Numbered from the stretch's first letter, positions 25,901-40,900 are shown. The stretch: DNA of 64,000 nt from Fragum whitleyi (GCA_948146395.1 OX411547.1:61816566-61880565), one strand, 5' to 3'. The notes: generated by a model from the sequence alone, not told the origin. Translations and numbers: made by a program.

Positions 25901-28900
25901 ACAAACAAATTACTCCCCAGTGTGACATCTCTAGTTTTGTATAGATTCACAAAATTGATGATTGATCAAAGTTCATAGTTATCTGTCATGTATAGATATT
26001 GACACTTTGATCGCTCAGCATGAAACAGTTGTAACTGCCTCTATGTTTATAGGCAGTTACAACTGTTTCTCGCACTGAGTCATCAAATTGACCATTTACT
26101 GAACTTATCCATCTACACCTGTTTACTTCTAGTCATTGCAAAGAGGTTACACTTTTAAACCAATTACAGCTATAGACTCATCATAGAACTGAATATTACC
26201 TGTGCATCAGGGTGATTGTTTGTTTGAATGGGGTTTTACACTGCTTTCTACAACCTTTCAGCTATATTGCGGCAGCTGGAGCACTTAACAATGTATATCT
26301 GGTATTTCTCTCACCAGTACTACCATTTCATCCTTTCCTAGCCTCCACCTGCTATCCAACATAGGTCATCATTTTATTGACCCATTGGTAGGAGAAAAAT
26401 AGTCGGAAAGAATGTGTGCCTTTGTCGGGGATTGAACCCAGGCCCTCTAGAATGAAAGTCTGACACGCTACCAACTCTGCTATGATGGCAGCTCCTGTAT
26501 CAGGGTAAATGTCTTTAAATGGGTAGTAGCAGTTAAGTATGTTAAGAAAAATTCCTTACTGCTCATACTGTGCGACCAAAAATTACAAAAATTAAGTATT
26601 TTATTGAATTTAGACAAACTGTGCAATTAAGAATTTTCTATAAATTTAAAGAAAATAAGACACAATAATCTCACTTGTCATGAAAGATAATTTAATTGAA
26701 ATATAGCACAAAATGTCTAGTTCATCAACAAATGTCAAAATCAAGGGTGGTTTTGACTCCCTTGGAGGGATAGTGGTATAGGCACTTTACTGGTGACATG
26801 GAGCTTGAGGTCCATGGTCCCACCATTGTCAGGGCGTTTTTATTGGCAAAACACTGAATAGACAGCTACAGTTCATCCAGCTGTAGAATTGGGTAGCAAT
26901 GGGTTCAAGCCACTGTCTTTTGGCTTTGTACCTTTTAAAGGATGCTGTTTTTAGTGGTATAGGCACTTTACTGGTGACCTGAGGCCTGTTTTACTAAGCT
27001 TCTTACAAAAAAATCAATCTTAAGTCAGAGTCACAAATTGTACCTGCTGTTTCCATTCATGTTTAGATTCTGCCTTGCAATATCTAATTGGAATCGTTTT
27101 AAGATGATGATTCCAATGAGAGGGTGCATGACAGAATTTCGTTTTTAGTTACTACTGAAGAAGCAACTTTAATTTTTGACTTGTGCAAAAAATGATCGTA
27201 AGATGTTTAGTAAAACAGGCCCCTCAAGCTGGAGGTAGGGTGTGTTTATGGGCTAAACACTTAATAGTCAGCTTCAGTTCATCCAGCTGCAGGGATAATT
27301 CTAGCTCAGAATAGCATGTGCAAAAATATCTCATTTAGCTAAATGTAATGAGAAATTAAGAATTTTTAGTGAGAATTTTAACAAATTGATGGCACAGTTC
27401 AAAACAGTTGAAACTTTTTATATAATTATATAAGCAGTAACAACTGATTCATACTGAGCCAAGAAAATCCTTCACTTAATTCAATTTTGCTTTGCGATTT
27501 TTCTCTCATTATGCAAATTTCAATGAGATTTCTGGCAGAAAAATGAGATAATCTCTCAATATCTCGCCCAAAAATTATCCCTGCAGGGGTAGAATTAGGT
27601 AGAAGAAGGTTTAAGCTACTTTCTCTCTCACAGGAACATGAAAACATCTGGATGGGATGTTTGAGAAAAACTACGAGCTTCAGCTTTCGTCGCGATGGAA
27701 ATAAAATATTTTGGTAATACACTAAGGTTGTTTTTCAAGGTCACACTTTTAGAACAATGCTATTTATGGGCTTACTTACAATGGTTCTATTCTTTTTTAC
27801 AGTTTCCTGATGAGGTTGCAACCTGGTATGAGGCAAAGAGAGCCTGCAGTGCCCTGTTCTCGTATATGATCACTGTAGAAAATAAGGAGGAGAACCAGTT
27901 CATTATGCAAAAGTGAGTTTTAGTCTGTTTATATTTTTGCCCCCCCCCCCCCAAGAAAAATGCCTCAGAAAACAGTGAGGAAATATATAATACATACTTA
28001 GTGTTTTGTGTGAAAAAAATATCCAACGAGGTTGGGGTAATTGATAATTGTTTAGGCTCTGCCGAGACAATTATCAATACCAACAGCTGAGTTAGATATT
28101 TTTTCATACAACACACTTTGCCTTGTTTTCATCAATGTTTCTAACAGAAATGCAATTTCCCAAAATTACAGCATTATGTCATTCTTCTAAAAATATCCAT
28201 GTGATATCATAGGAAAATATCATATGGGATGTTATCAAACGGATATTCATATAATTTTAAGATAAAAATAAGAAATTGCTTGTTTCAAGTAATTTTTAGC
28301 TCCTCTGGCTAAAGGCCACTTGGGCTATTGTCATGGCATTGTGTCCCTCAGCATCTGTCCATGCGCCTGCTTGGTCATAAACTCTTTCTTTAAAAATCTT
28401 CTCATAAACTACTGGACAAATTTTAACCAAACTTCACAGAAATGACCCTTGGGTGACCCTCTTTCAAAGTTGTCTAATGATTTTTGATCAAATGAAAAAC
28501 AAGGTTTTATTGGGCTTGGCTAATTTCAACATATGGTTATATGTGACTTTCTCTGAATTTAAACTGTTGGATATCAACCGAATTTCACTGGATTGATCCT
28601 TGAGTGACCCTTTATCAGTCTATATGATAACTTTGCAATAATTTACTTCAAAAAAAAAAAAGAATGCTATTTTAACTAAACCAAATTCAAATCTGTTGAA
28701 TAACGTAGTTTAAAAACAAACATTCATTTTTATAGCTAGACTATCATGGCTCAGCTGGTGGGCCACTCTTGATGAAACTTGACAGGAATGCTTCTTTGGT
28801 TAAGCTTACTCAAAGTTGTTCAAATAATCGTAATCCACCCTTAACTCTGTTTGCCATGGCACCAAAAAGGGGGAAAAAGGAAAAACCTTAAAAATCTTCT

Positions 28901-31900
28901 CTGAAAGCAGAAGGCAGACAACTTTCATATTTGGAATATAACATCATGTAGTGGACCCCTACCAATTTGGTTCATATCATAACCTTTTACATTGAAACAA
29001 AGGACAGCTTTTGCATTTATATTGTAGCAGCATCTAGTGTTGCGCTGACCCCTCTAACTTTTCTACTGATTTCATTTCAGTATGTTAGAAGTAACATGGC
29101 TTGGATTGACTGATATGGAGGAGGAGGGAAGTATGTATTATTAGAATTCTTATAAAACTTCAAAGGCATTTGAGCCTGTGCATGAGATTTCCAACAATTT
29201 CTAATATGCGCAAAGTATGGACACTGACCAGCCTGTGCATCCGCAAAGTCTGACCAGAGTCTTCAATATGCATTCAGTAGATAGACAAGATCTCAAAGTA
29301 TCTGGAGACATCCAGGTGACTATATTTACAGTTTGATGCTGTCTACTCTTCTCAGTGTTTGCACCAAACAAACATTTCAAATTGTTTGAAATGTCACGCA
29401 CAGGCTTATTTATCAGTCAAGTACCTGCCCTGTGACCAGGATAACAAAACAAAGCAAACTGTGTACCCATTATACGTGATTTTGCATGTGCATTTACGCA
29501 AAGCGGGGCATAATTAACAAACAGTTTGCACTATTTGTCATCCTGAATGCAAATTATGTGGTCCTGGGGCCTAATACACTAAACATTACGATAAGGTTTT
29601 TCGTAAGTCAAAATTTAAGTTGCTTCTACAGTATTAACTGAATATGGAATTCTGCCATGCTTCATCTCATTGATATCGTCTTCTAATGGCAATTCCATTG
29701 AGATATTTCAAGCGGGAATCTAACCACAGGTTTGATTTGTGATTTTGACTTATTTCGTATGAAGTTTAGTAAAATAGACCTCTTGGTTCCAACCCCTCAC
29801 AGAGCCACACATCTTTTCTGACCTTTGTCTCTCTCCAATGGTTGGATAATCCTAAATCTATGGGTGATGAACCATTGTACCCTTGGAAAGGATGTGGCTT
29901 GTAGAAGTAGAGAAATACCAGTAAGCTAGGGTTAGGTGCTCAAGCCACTTAGATATGACCAAAAAACTTTTGAAAATGCCATTAAATCTCATTTAAACAA
30001 ACTAATGGAAAGATGTCATTTCAATATGTGACAGAAAATTGTTGTTTTCTAATTGTTTTAAAAAGGACTGCTTTTCAAGGTCTGCTTCCTGAAGTTATTC
30101 GTTCCTTACTCTATAATCTGTCAAAGTAAATTAATTAGGTCGTGAGCATTAAGGTAGTGGACGGCCAGCAATAGTTCTCCAACATTTCCGAACACATAAT
30201 CTTTCACTATGTTAATCAAGGTTTCCAAACGAAATCATTAGGAAACCTTGGTTAACACTGTTAAAGTTTGTGACTTCCAAAACATTACAGAATTATCATC
30301 GGTACACTACCTTAGTTAAAGTATACATGTTTAGAGGGATCCCTCAAAAGGTATTAAAACACGCTGTTCAGTAATAACTTAGACTAAGAATCCTGGTTTT
30401 GCAAAGATGAATGTAGACTTTAATGGCATTTGCAAGTTTTCTTCAAAGGAACTAACTATTAGACAAATTATTTGCATCTCTGCATACTTTTAAGCTCACC
30501 TGAGCACGAAGTGCTCAAGGGAGCTATTGTGATCGATCGTTGTCCGGCGTCCGTCTGTCCGTCTGTCCGTCACGGCGTCAACTTTTTCTTTAAACGACAT
30601 CTCCTCCTAAACTTATGGGTTAAAATCAACCAAACTTGGCAGAAATATTCCTTAGGTGGTCCCTTATCAAAATTGCTCAAATGGAAAGGATCCGTGCCAT
30701 ATCACGGGAAAAGGGGCCTTAATGACAAATTTCTTGTTTTCACTCTAGAAGCCACAAATATGGTCCAATCTTCATGAAACTTGGTCAGAATGTTTGTTAG
30801 GTCATGAGGATGAAGTCTATTGAAAATGGGAAGGATCCGTGCCATTTCACAGAAAAAGCTGCCTTAATGACAATTTTGTCAACAATTTCTTTAAACGACA
30901 TCTCCTAAACTTATGGGTTAAAATCAACCAAACTTGGCAGAAATATTCCTTTGATGGTCCCTTATGAAAATTGCTCAAATGGAAAGGATCCGTGCCATAT
31001 CACGGGAAAAGGGGCCTTAATGACAAATTTCTTGTTTTCACTCTAGAAGCCACAAATACGGTCCAATCTTCATGAAAATTGGTCAGAATGTTTGTTAGGT
31101 CATGAGGATGGAGTCTATTGAAAATGGGAAGGATCCGTGCCATTTCACAGAAAAAGGCGCCTTAATGACAATTTTGTCAACAATATCTTTAAACGACATC
31201 TCCTCCTAAACCTATGGGTTAAAATCAACCAAACTAGGCAGAAATATTCCTTGGGTGGTCCCTTATGAAAATTGCTCAAATGGAAAGGATCCGTGCCATA
31301 TCACGGGAAAAGGGGCCTTAATGACAAATTTCTTGTTTTCACTCTAGAAGCCACAAATACGGTCCAATCTTCATGAAACTTGGTCAGAATGTTTGTTAGG
31401 TCATGAGGATGAAGTCTATTGAAAATGGAAAGGATCCGTGCCATTTCACAGAAAAAGCTGCCTTAATGACAATTTTGTCAACAATATCTTTAAACGACAA
31501 CTCCTCCTAAACTTATGGGTCAAAATCAACCAAACTTGGCAGAAATATTCCTTGGGTGGTCCCTTATGAAAATTGCTCAAATGGAAAGGATCCGTGCCAT
31601 ATCACTGTAAAAGGGGCCTTAATGACAAATTTCTTGTTTAGACTCTAGAAGCCACAAATATGGTCCAATTTTCATGAAACTTGGTCAGAATGTTTGTTAG
31701 GTTATGAGGATGGAGTCTATTGAAAATGGGAAGGATCCATGCCATATCACAGGAAAAGGAATCTTAATGACAATTTTTTGTTTACTCTTTAGAAGCCACA
31801 AATATGGTCCAAACATCATGAAACTTTGTCAGAATGTTTGTTATGTCATGAGGATGAACTCATTTGAAAATGGGAAGTATATGTGCCATATCACGGGAAA

Positions 31901-34900
31901 AGGGGCCTTAATGACAATTTTCTCGTAAGAGCTCCAAACGCCACAAATATAGTCCAATCTTCATAAAACTTGATCAAAATGTTTGCCAGGTCACAAGAAT
32001 GAACTCTGATGAAAATGGGAAGGTTCATGCCATATCATAGGAAATGGAGTCTTAATGATAATTTACTTGAAATATCAGGTGAGCGATTTAGGGCCCTCAG
32101 GGTCCTCTTGTTTGATCTATTGGAAACAAAGTATTTTTTGTGAGGGTGTCAGTGAAAAGTTACTTTACATAAAAGTTCTTCTGTTGTAAAATTTCAATAT
32201 TCACAAAATCAATATTTGAAAGTAGTGAACTCTAAAAGGCTGAAATCTTTAAAAATGTATGTCAAGAATAAGTTCTTATGACCTCTGATAGACGTCTACA
32301 ATCAATATAGGAGTTATAGTAATTAATTTCTTGGTAGAACAGTCAATATTAAGTACCGTATTTATTCTAATAATCGCCCGGGCGATTATTAGAATAGTCA
32401 TGATCGACGCAGTTGGGGGTTGGCGATTATTGGAGGTACTCTGTCGGGCAATAACCAAAACTTCCTATGTTCGGACCTACAATGTCCCTAAAATGTGACA
32501 ATGTTGTACGTATTTAGTAAATACAAAATAAATTTCCAAAATTGAGGTACAGAGACGCATAATAATGATATTACTCAGACCTCGCAGTTTGCTCATTGTC
32601 ACCGTTTTTCAATAAACAGAGCCATACGCTGCTTTACAAAACATCGCTATGAAACCAAGTGATTCTCGCGAATGTATTGATATTCTACTATAAATAATGG
32701 AATAAATTGAAAGTTAATTGATCATTATGTAGATCTGATACGGTGCCCGAAAAAACTGTCGACTTTGGCAAGTAATAACGCCGACGATCTTGCTGTTCTG
32801 TTTAGGTTTTGAATTCTATTCAATTGAACAAGAAACTTATGCCAGACAATCGTATTTTAATATCAATTATTTTACAAATCTTTATTCTTTTTTTATGACT
32901 GCCTAACACAGATTTCGGGCATAGAAGAGAGATTTTGGACGAAGAAGACTGAAATTACTTGATAATGCTTGTTTGGAGTGTTCGATAATTGATTCTCTAG
33001 TTACAGAAAATAGTGTTATTCTTCAATTTCGTAGATAAGAAAATACCGCATATGGCTGTCATGATTCCAAAGGATTGTAACTACAGCCGATCATAGCTGT
33101 TGCACGCACTCATTTTAATATACACTTCGCATTTCAATTGTAACCTATTGTTTTATTCTTATAAATTTTGCGCCAAATAAGAAGAAAGAAAAATAAAAAG
33201 CCGTAATAGGAAATTGTCGTATCGCCTACCTGTTGCAAAAATAAAATTAAGTATCCCGTATTCCTCAATTTTAAAATCCACAACAAAGTCACAAAGAGAC
33301 GGCTAAATAATATCTTTTAAAGGGTTTGGCATCTACCGAGACAAGCCTTAGGCGCGTGCAAGCTCTGGATACACTTCCAAAAATAGCCGTCGGCGTCTTT
33401 GATCATCTGTTCACCCTCTGTGTGAAATAAACTGTTCCGCGTCCTTTACCTCGTTGCGAGACAAAAATATGTATTTAATTTGCCTTTATTGGCCAGATTG
33501 CTACTCGGATTTAATTTCGGATTATTGAAACAAAAATCATTGAATATTGGTAAATTCTTTTTATTCAATTGTTTCTTAAGAGCCTCGTAATTTTCGATAA
33601 AAAGAGAGTAACCATGTTTTGGACAAAATTTATTCATTTTTCCGTCAGTGGGAGCTGAAAACGTCTATGCGACGTCTGACCGGTAATCATGCACGCATTC
33701 TTTCTCTGACATCGGATTCAGAAAATATTTTTGATAATAAGTCTTTAAGATAAGTCATAGAATCTAAATAGAAGTTATTCAAATCTGCGTAAATTACGCA
33801 GTCACGACCATCGCAAACAAAAGGATCACAGGCATTTCCCGATCTTCAATAAATCTCATAAACAAAACCCAGTTCACCAAATATTCGAATCACGAATTCT
33901 ACGGAGTTTTTTTGTATTTGTCGTAGGTGTTGCATAGGTTTTTAAAGTATTTGTTGGAATAATTGTGAAGTTTACATTCTAGCAATTTTTCTCAAATTGG
34001 GGGATGGGCAATTATTACAGACGTCCATTTTTTCCGAAAATCGATCGAAAAATGGCCGATTTTTAGGGGTATTTTGGGGGATGGGCGATTATTAGAATAA
34101 ATACGGTATATCCTTCATCAACTTCATAAATAAATCGCAATTTTATTTAGGGATTTATTTTACAAAAATATATGTGTTAAGGTGTAAATTTACAAGACAA
34201 CGGTCGCAAACTGTTGAAATTTATAAGTTCAATGTGTGAACTTAAAGAAAAGTTTTGTGAAATTGATTGACCATATAACCTGGTTTGTTGACAACCAAAA
34301 GATTGTAAATACAGCTTTCCTGTGGCAAACACATGTTAAACAGGCCTTCACATGTAAATTTACCATATCATGTTTTGTTTCGCAGCTTTCACAGGTAATA
34401 ACAATCCGCGATTTTAAAAAGCCGCTGAAAAGCCTGATATTACAAAAACGGGAACATTAAGCAGCGAACTTTTCTAGGTTTACAGAGTAAGCTATTTATA
34501 GATGACTGCTCTGTGTTCAGTATGCCAAGACATATGTGGTAGGCCTTGTGCAAAACAGTTGTAACTGCCTATATTATTTATAGGCAGATACACCTATTTG
34601 ATGGTTAGCCATCGATGTTAACTTAAAGTAGTGGACATACCAAATGAGGTGCAATGCGTTAAATATTTCATGAGTGCTTTAATTCTGAACAAAGGGCTGG
34701 GTTACTAGATTCAGTATTGTTTTCTTTTTAGCTCGCCTAGGACGAAAGTCTCTGAAGAGCTATTGTCATACCCTCGAATGTCGGCGTCAGCATCGGCGTC
34801 AGCGTCCGCATTAGGTTAAAGTTTTTTATTTCTATCAATATTTATCCTAGAGGCTCTATTTTTTACAGAAACACTCATTAGGGCATAGGCTTTCATTTGA

Positions 34901-37900
34901 GACAAACATCCATGTCAAAATGACCTTTAGACTGTGACCTTGACCCTTTCAAAAAAACTTTAACCAAAATCTTTAACCAAAAAAACTTTAACCTTGCTAA
35001 TATTTTCTGTAAGCTTTAAACTAGAGACATCATTACTTCATATGCACACTCATTAGGTGATAGGCTTTAACCATAGACAAAAGTCCTTGACAATTTGACC
35101 TTGACCCTTTTTGGACTTAGAAAAACTTTAACCAAAAAACTTTAACCAAAAACTTTAACCTTGCATATATTTTTTAGCTCACCTGAGCACGAAGTGCTCA
35201 AGGGAGCTATTGTGATCGATCGTTGTCCGGCGTCCGTCTGTCCATCTGTCTGTCTGTCCGTCAACGACATCTCCTCCTAAACTTATGGGTCAAAATCAAC
35301 CAAACTTGGCAGAAATATTCCTTGGGTGGTCCCTTATGAAAATTGCTCAAATGGAAAGGATCAGTGCCATATCATGGGAAAAGGGGTCTTAATGACATTT
35401 TTTTTGTTTACTCTCTAGGAGCCACAAATATGGTCCAATCTTCATGAAACTTGGTCAGAATGTTTGTTATGTCATGAGGATGAAGTCTATTGAAAATGGG
35501 AAGGATCTGTCCCATATCACAGGAAAAGGGTCCTTAATGACAATTTTGTCAACAATTTCTTTAAACGACATCTCCTCCTTAACTTATGGGTCAAAATCAA
35601 CCAAATTTGGCAGAAATATTCCTTGGGTGGTCCCTTATGAAAATTGCTCAAATGGAAAGGATCCATGCCAAATCACGGGAAAAGGGGCCTTAATGACAAA
35701 TTTCTTGTTTACACTCTAGAAGCCACAAATATGGTCCAATCTTCATGAAACTTGGTCAGAATGTTTGTTAAGTCATGAGGATGAAGTCTATTGAAAAATG
35801 GGAAGGATCCGTGCCATATCACAGAAAAAGGGGCCTTAATGACAATTTTGTCAACAATTTCTTTAACCCTTTCCCAAACAAGACCTGGTTTTGACGTCCT
35901 CAAGAGAAAAGGCTGTGGAAAACATTGAGGCAAAAGAAGAAAGTGCTGGTGACCAGCACTTTCTCCTTTTGCCTCAATATTTACTGGGCTATAACATATA
36001 TATTTTCTCCCCTTGATATGAATTATTTTGTCATCTGCAATACCTTTTGAATTGGACCAACTTAAAATTTTGTCGTTTGGGAAAGGGTTAAACAACATCT
36101 TCTCCTAAACTTATGGGTCAAAGTCAATCAAACTTGGCAGAAATATTCCTTGGGTGGTCCCTTATGAAAATTGCTCAAATGGAAAGGATCTGTGCAATAT
36201 CACGGAAAAGGGGCTTTAATGACAAATTTCTTGTTTACAATCTAGAAGCCACAAATATGGTCCAATCTTCATGAAAACTTGGTCAGAATGTTTGTTAGGT
36301 CATGAGGATGAAGCCTATTGAAAATGGGAAGGATCCATGCCATATCACGGGAAAAGGGGCCTTAATGACAATTTTGTCAACAATTTCTTTAAACAACTTC
36401 TTCTCCTAAACTTTAGGGTCAAAATCAACCAAACTTGGCAGAAATATTTCTTGGGTGGTCCCTTGTAAAATTGCTAAATTAGAATGGATCGGTGACATAT
36501 CAAGGAAAAAGGGGCCTTAATGACAAATTTCTTGTTTACACTCTAGAAGCCACAAATATGGAATTTCATGAAACTTGGTCAGAATGTTTGTTAGGTCATG
36601 AGGATGAAGTCTATTGAAAATGGGAAGGATCAGTGCCATATCATGGGAAAAGGGGTCTTAATGACAATTTTTTTTTTTTTTACTCTCTAGAAGCCACAAA
36701 TATAGTCCAATCATCATGAAACTTTGTCAGAATGTTTGTTAGGTCATGAGGATGAACTCATTTGAAAATGGGAAGTATCCGTGCCATATCATGGGAAAAG
36801 GGGCCTTAATGACAATTTTCTCATAAGAGCTCCAAACGCCACAAATTTAGTCCAATCTTCATGAAACTTGATCAAAATGTTTGCCAGGTCACAAGAACGA
36901 ACTCTGTTGAAAATGGGAAGGTTCATGCCATATCATAGGAAATGGAGTCTTGATGATAATTTACTTGAAATATCAGGTGAGCGATTTAGGGCCCTCAGGG
37001 TCCTCTTTTTTAATGCTCTTACCTAGGGACATCATAGCTTCATATATATACTCACCAGGTGATAGGCTTTCACCAGAGACCAAGGTCCTTCACAATTTGA
37101 CCTTGACCTTTACAATTTGTGGACTTTAAGAAAAAATTTTATCTGAAAACTTTAACCAAAAACTTTAACCTTGCTTATCATTTTCTGAATGCTTTAACCT
37201 AGGGACATCATTACTTCATAAACATACTCATTAGGTGATAGGCTTTTGTGAGCGATCAAGGTCCTTGATAATTTGACCTTGACCTTTTACCGAAATTCTT
37301 TTACCAAAAACTTTAACCTTGCTTATATTTTCTGAATGCTTTAACCTAGGGACATCATTACTTCATATACATAGTCACCAGATGAAAGGCTTTCACCAGA
37401 AACCAAGGGTCTTGACAATTTGACCTTGACCATGACCTTTTATGGACTTGGAAAAATTAAACTGAAAAACTTTAACCAAAAATTTAACCTTGCTTATATT
37501 TTCTAAATGCTTTACTCAGGGACATTATTACTTCATACACATACTCACTAGGTGATAGGCTTCTACAGAGACCAAGGTCCTTCACAATTTGACCTTGATC
37601 TTGACCTTTTGTGGACTTAGAAAAATTTTCAAGAAAAACTTCATTTTTGATACAAAGAAATTCCATTGGTAACCTCATCTTCTTGTAGGCTTTCACTTTA
37701 CCCTAACCTTATACATGCAATTAAAACAAAAAAGTTTTTATATTTCTTAATTACTACTCAAACAGATATATATTAGATCATGGACTTTAACATTGAAAGA
37801 AACCACTGTGAACTTAGGTCTTCGGTCAAGCGCTGTTTGTGACAAGCAGCTGTTTGGGCGAGCTACATTTTCCGCGGACAACTCTTGTTATATATTCACT

Positions 37901-40900
37901 ATGATTTTCTATAGCATTTACCTGGGTGGATGGGAAACCTGTGATATATCTAAACTGGAATGAGGATGAACCAAACAATGTGGGAAATGAAGATTGTGCC
38001 TCATTCATATGGAGTGGAAAATGGAATGACCTGCCCTGTGATAGGAACAATCACTTTGCTTGTAAAGTACCAAAAGGTAATTATAAATCTATTTACTGCA
38101 TAAAATGTATGGTTTTGGGTCACTATAGGCTTAAGTTCAAACACAGAGAAATTTTGACATTAATGAATACTTTGGCATTCATGGGAAAAATGTGGGTTAA
38201 TCTACAAATTCTTGTGCCATAAGTGCTTGGCTTTATTACAAAAATATTCTCCATCTGCAGAACACACTTTAATCAATTTCAGTGAGACTGATCTTGTCTT
38301 AATTTGCCTTTGAAATCTTTAAATATCATCTTTACCAAACCAGTAGGCCAATTTCAATCAAATTTGGCATAAATGTTCCTTAGGAAAACTTCCTCAAAAC
38401 TGTTATTCCCCTACATTAATAAGATTGGGAGGGATATTGTTTCACTATTGTCTGTCTGTCTCTACCTGTCTGCAAAAATATCAAATACAGTCAAAACTGT
38501 CAATAGCGGCCACCCACTGGACGTGGCAAAATCGACCGCATACGGGAGTTGGTCACTAAACGGAAAATAGCCCCCCCCCTCCCCCACCCCCTGCTGGCGG
38601 CCGCTGAGACAAATGCTAATTGGTTAATATCATAACTCCATCGGATGGCACACCGAAAATTTAGTGTTCGTGTCAAAAAGATTCCATTCAAAATCAGCGA
38701 TAGGAGACCAAAATAATTTAAATATTTCTTGAATGAGCAATTCATGATGTTTTGGTCATTCACGATCAATATGTTCTCACCTGGGGAATGTAAACAGTGT
38801 ATGTATCCGAGCTGTATTTTGTCGCAGGGACAAGAAAAGAATTAAATAAACTCCATGTGAGAAAGATGATGTTTAAGATTTTGACACAGGTAATATTCCT
38901 GATTACTTAGATATATTATTATTCATGAGAAAAAGTGACAATTTCGAGTTCATTCCATGAAAGTATAAATGTGCTGGAGAGACGACATTTTTAATTGTTT
39001 ATAGTTTTCATAGAAGTGAGAAGTGGGTTCCTGTGGATTTGGCGGCAATTTGTTTCAAGTGCGGGGGTGTAAACAAAGTTGTGTTTTCTGGTATGCTTGA
39101 CAACGTTGGTTGACGCCATTTGGAAAATTCCCAGACATTTTCGACAAGTGGCGATTATACAAAAATACGGCAATTTTATTAATCTGTTGTTTATTTTTTC
39201 ATCTGTATATCATTAAATTTTCCAAGAGAAAGTGATTTGTGATTCAAAGAAGAGGAAAGGTAAAACGGTTTTCTGAAAAAAAATAAATACTTCCAGAGCT
39301 GACGATTGCAGGGAAATTCCCTCCGAGATCAATCCGTCAAAAAGTCTTTCGATAGCTCGGACAAACAGCAATGTTTGATAGGCTTACTAATCGGAATAAA
39401 TATAATCTGCTACCGTTATCAATCAACTAATATGCGGGCTGCTCAGACAACACAAATTAGACTTGTTGATTAGGTAAGCGTCACGATAAATGCATACGAT
39501 AATCCAAACGCGTTATCGATTTTTCGTTAATCAGCGAGTCACCTGTCATTATTTGTTGACTCGCGTGACCACTTCAGGGTATATACAATGAGTGCAATCC
39601 AGACAATTAAAGGTGACTGCTGGCCACAAAGGACAGATTGCCGCTATTCACAGTAACTTTATAGAGTAAATTTGCGCGGGCAGACCTGAGCTGGCCACAT
39701 ACGGCAGTTTGGCCGCTATTCTCAGTTGACCCCTCACACAGTCTTGACTGTACTAAATACTTTTGGCTTATTCAAAATACATCTCATATTTGACATGAAT
39801 TTGAAAATGAATCTTATTGATACACATCTGCAGATACCAAGGTCAAGCTAAGGTAATAAGGTGAATAATTGTCAAGGTCAGTGTTTTGAAAATATTGCTG
39901 TTTTGGGGGCATAAGTGTTTCACAAAAACATATAATAAATTGCAAACTACTTCTTTTACAAATAAATCATCACAGAACATAAAAAAGAATGTTCACTCAC
40001 TTATAATTTTTATCGATTTTTACCCCAAAATCTATGTGCATTCTGGAGATATATAATCAGTTGATTGTGCAACATAAAATAATCTTTGCCCTCTGATAAT
40101 AAGTTAAAATCATTGTTAATTTCAGGCAAACAAGTTACAACAACAACAACAAGTACAATTTCTACCACAGGGACAACTGCAAGTAGGTACCCTTTGTAAC
40201 CCATTCCCACATGACCCTTTTTGATGCCCTTAAAAAAGCTGTTGGATATCATTGTGGAAAATGAAGAAATTGCTTGATTCAAGCAATTTCTTCATTTTTC
40301 CTTAATGTTTTCATCCCCTTGAAACTCATACCCTCACAATCACTCTTTTTTGTGACCTCCCTTTAAAGAAAATATCTTTTGAAAAAGTTGTGGAAAAATG
40401 AAAAAAAAAAAAATAATACAAGCATTTTATTTATTGGCCACAATGTTTTCATCCCTTTGAAACCCATTTCCTAACAATCTCTCTTTTTGACCACCCCCCT
40501 TAAAACCTTTGGAAAACATTTTTGAGAAGAGAAAAATTGCTATTTAGAAGTCCAGAGTTTTGTTGCATGTTTGCATTTTGCATACTTAAGATTTCATCAT
40601 TATTGTTCCTGTATAATTCTTTTACAGATTTATGTGATGGTGACTGGGTATTTTATGGGGGATATTGTTACCTGTTTATTGAGAGAGCCAATTGGCACGA
40701 GGCAAAGCAGAATTGTCTGGATCTACACAGTCATCTTGTTAGTATTCATTCATCCCAGGAACAGGGCTATGTCAATGAAATGGTAAGTGTGATACTTGAA
40801 GAATAGAATGTTGCTCCGACAGCTTACCTTATCCAAGATAAAATTTATTTCAAATAAATGTTTATTTTTAGCTTAGCTCTTTTCAGAGAAAACCCAAAGT

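Larger units (their letters stand above)
34730..37700. repeat. 'TAGCTCGCCTAGGACGAAAG' repeat with ACTTTAACCAAAAACTTTAACCTTGC units, split by a second repeat
   Basis: The outer repeat carries repeated 'gctttaacctagggacatca', 'actttaaccttgc' and 'caatttgaccttgacc' units from 34730 to about 35175 and again from about 37008 to 37700. The block at 35176-37007 interrupts it. About four units follow on the right, each about 170-180 bp. Confidence 0.75.

Noticed and set aside
30472..32458. ORFs of 60-101 codons in the AGCTCAC repeats
   Set aside because: They recur with the 300-bp repeat unit, contain no known domain, and are interrupted in other units.
35709..36098. 129-codon minus-strand ORF
   Set aside because: It spans the piggyBac-like MITE and its host repeat; a chance frame.
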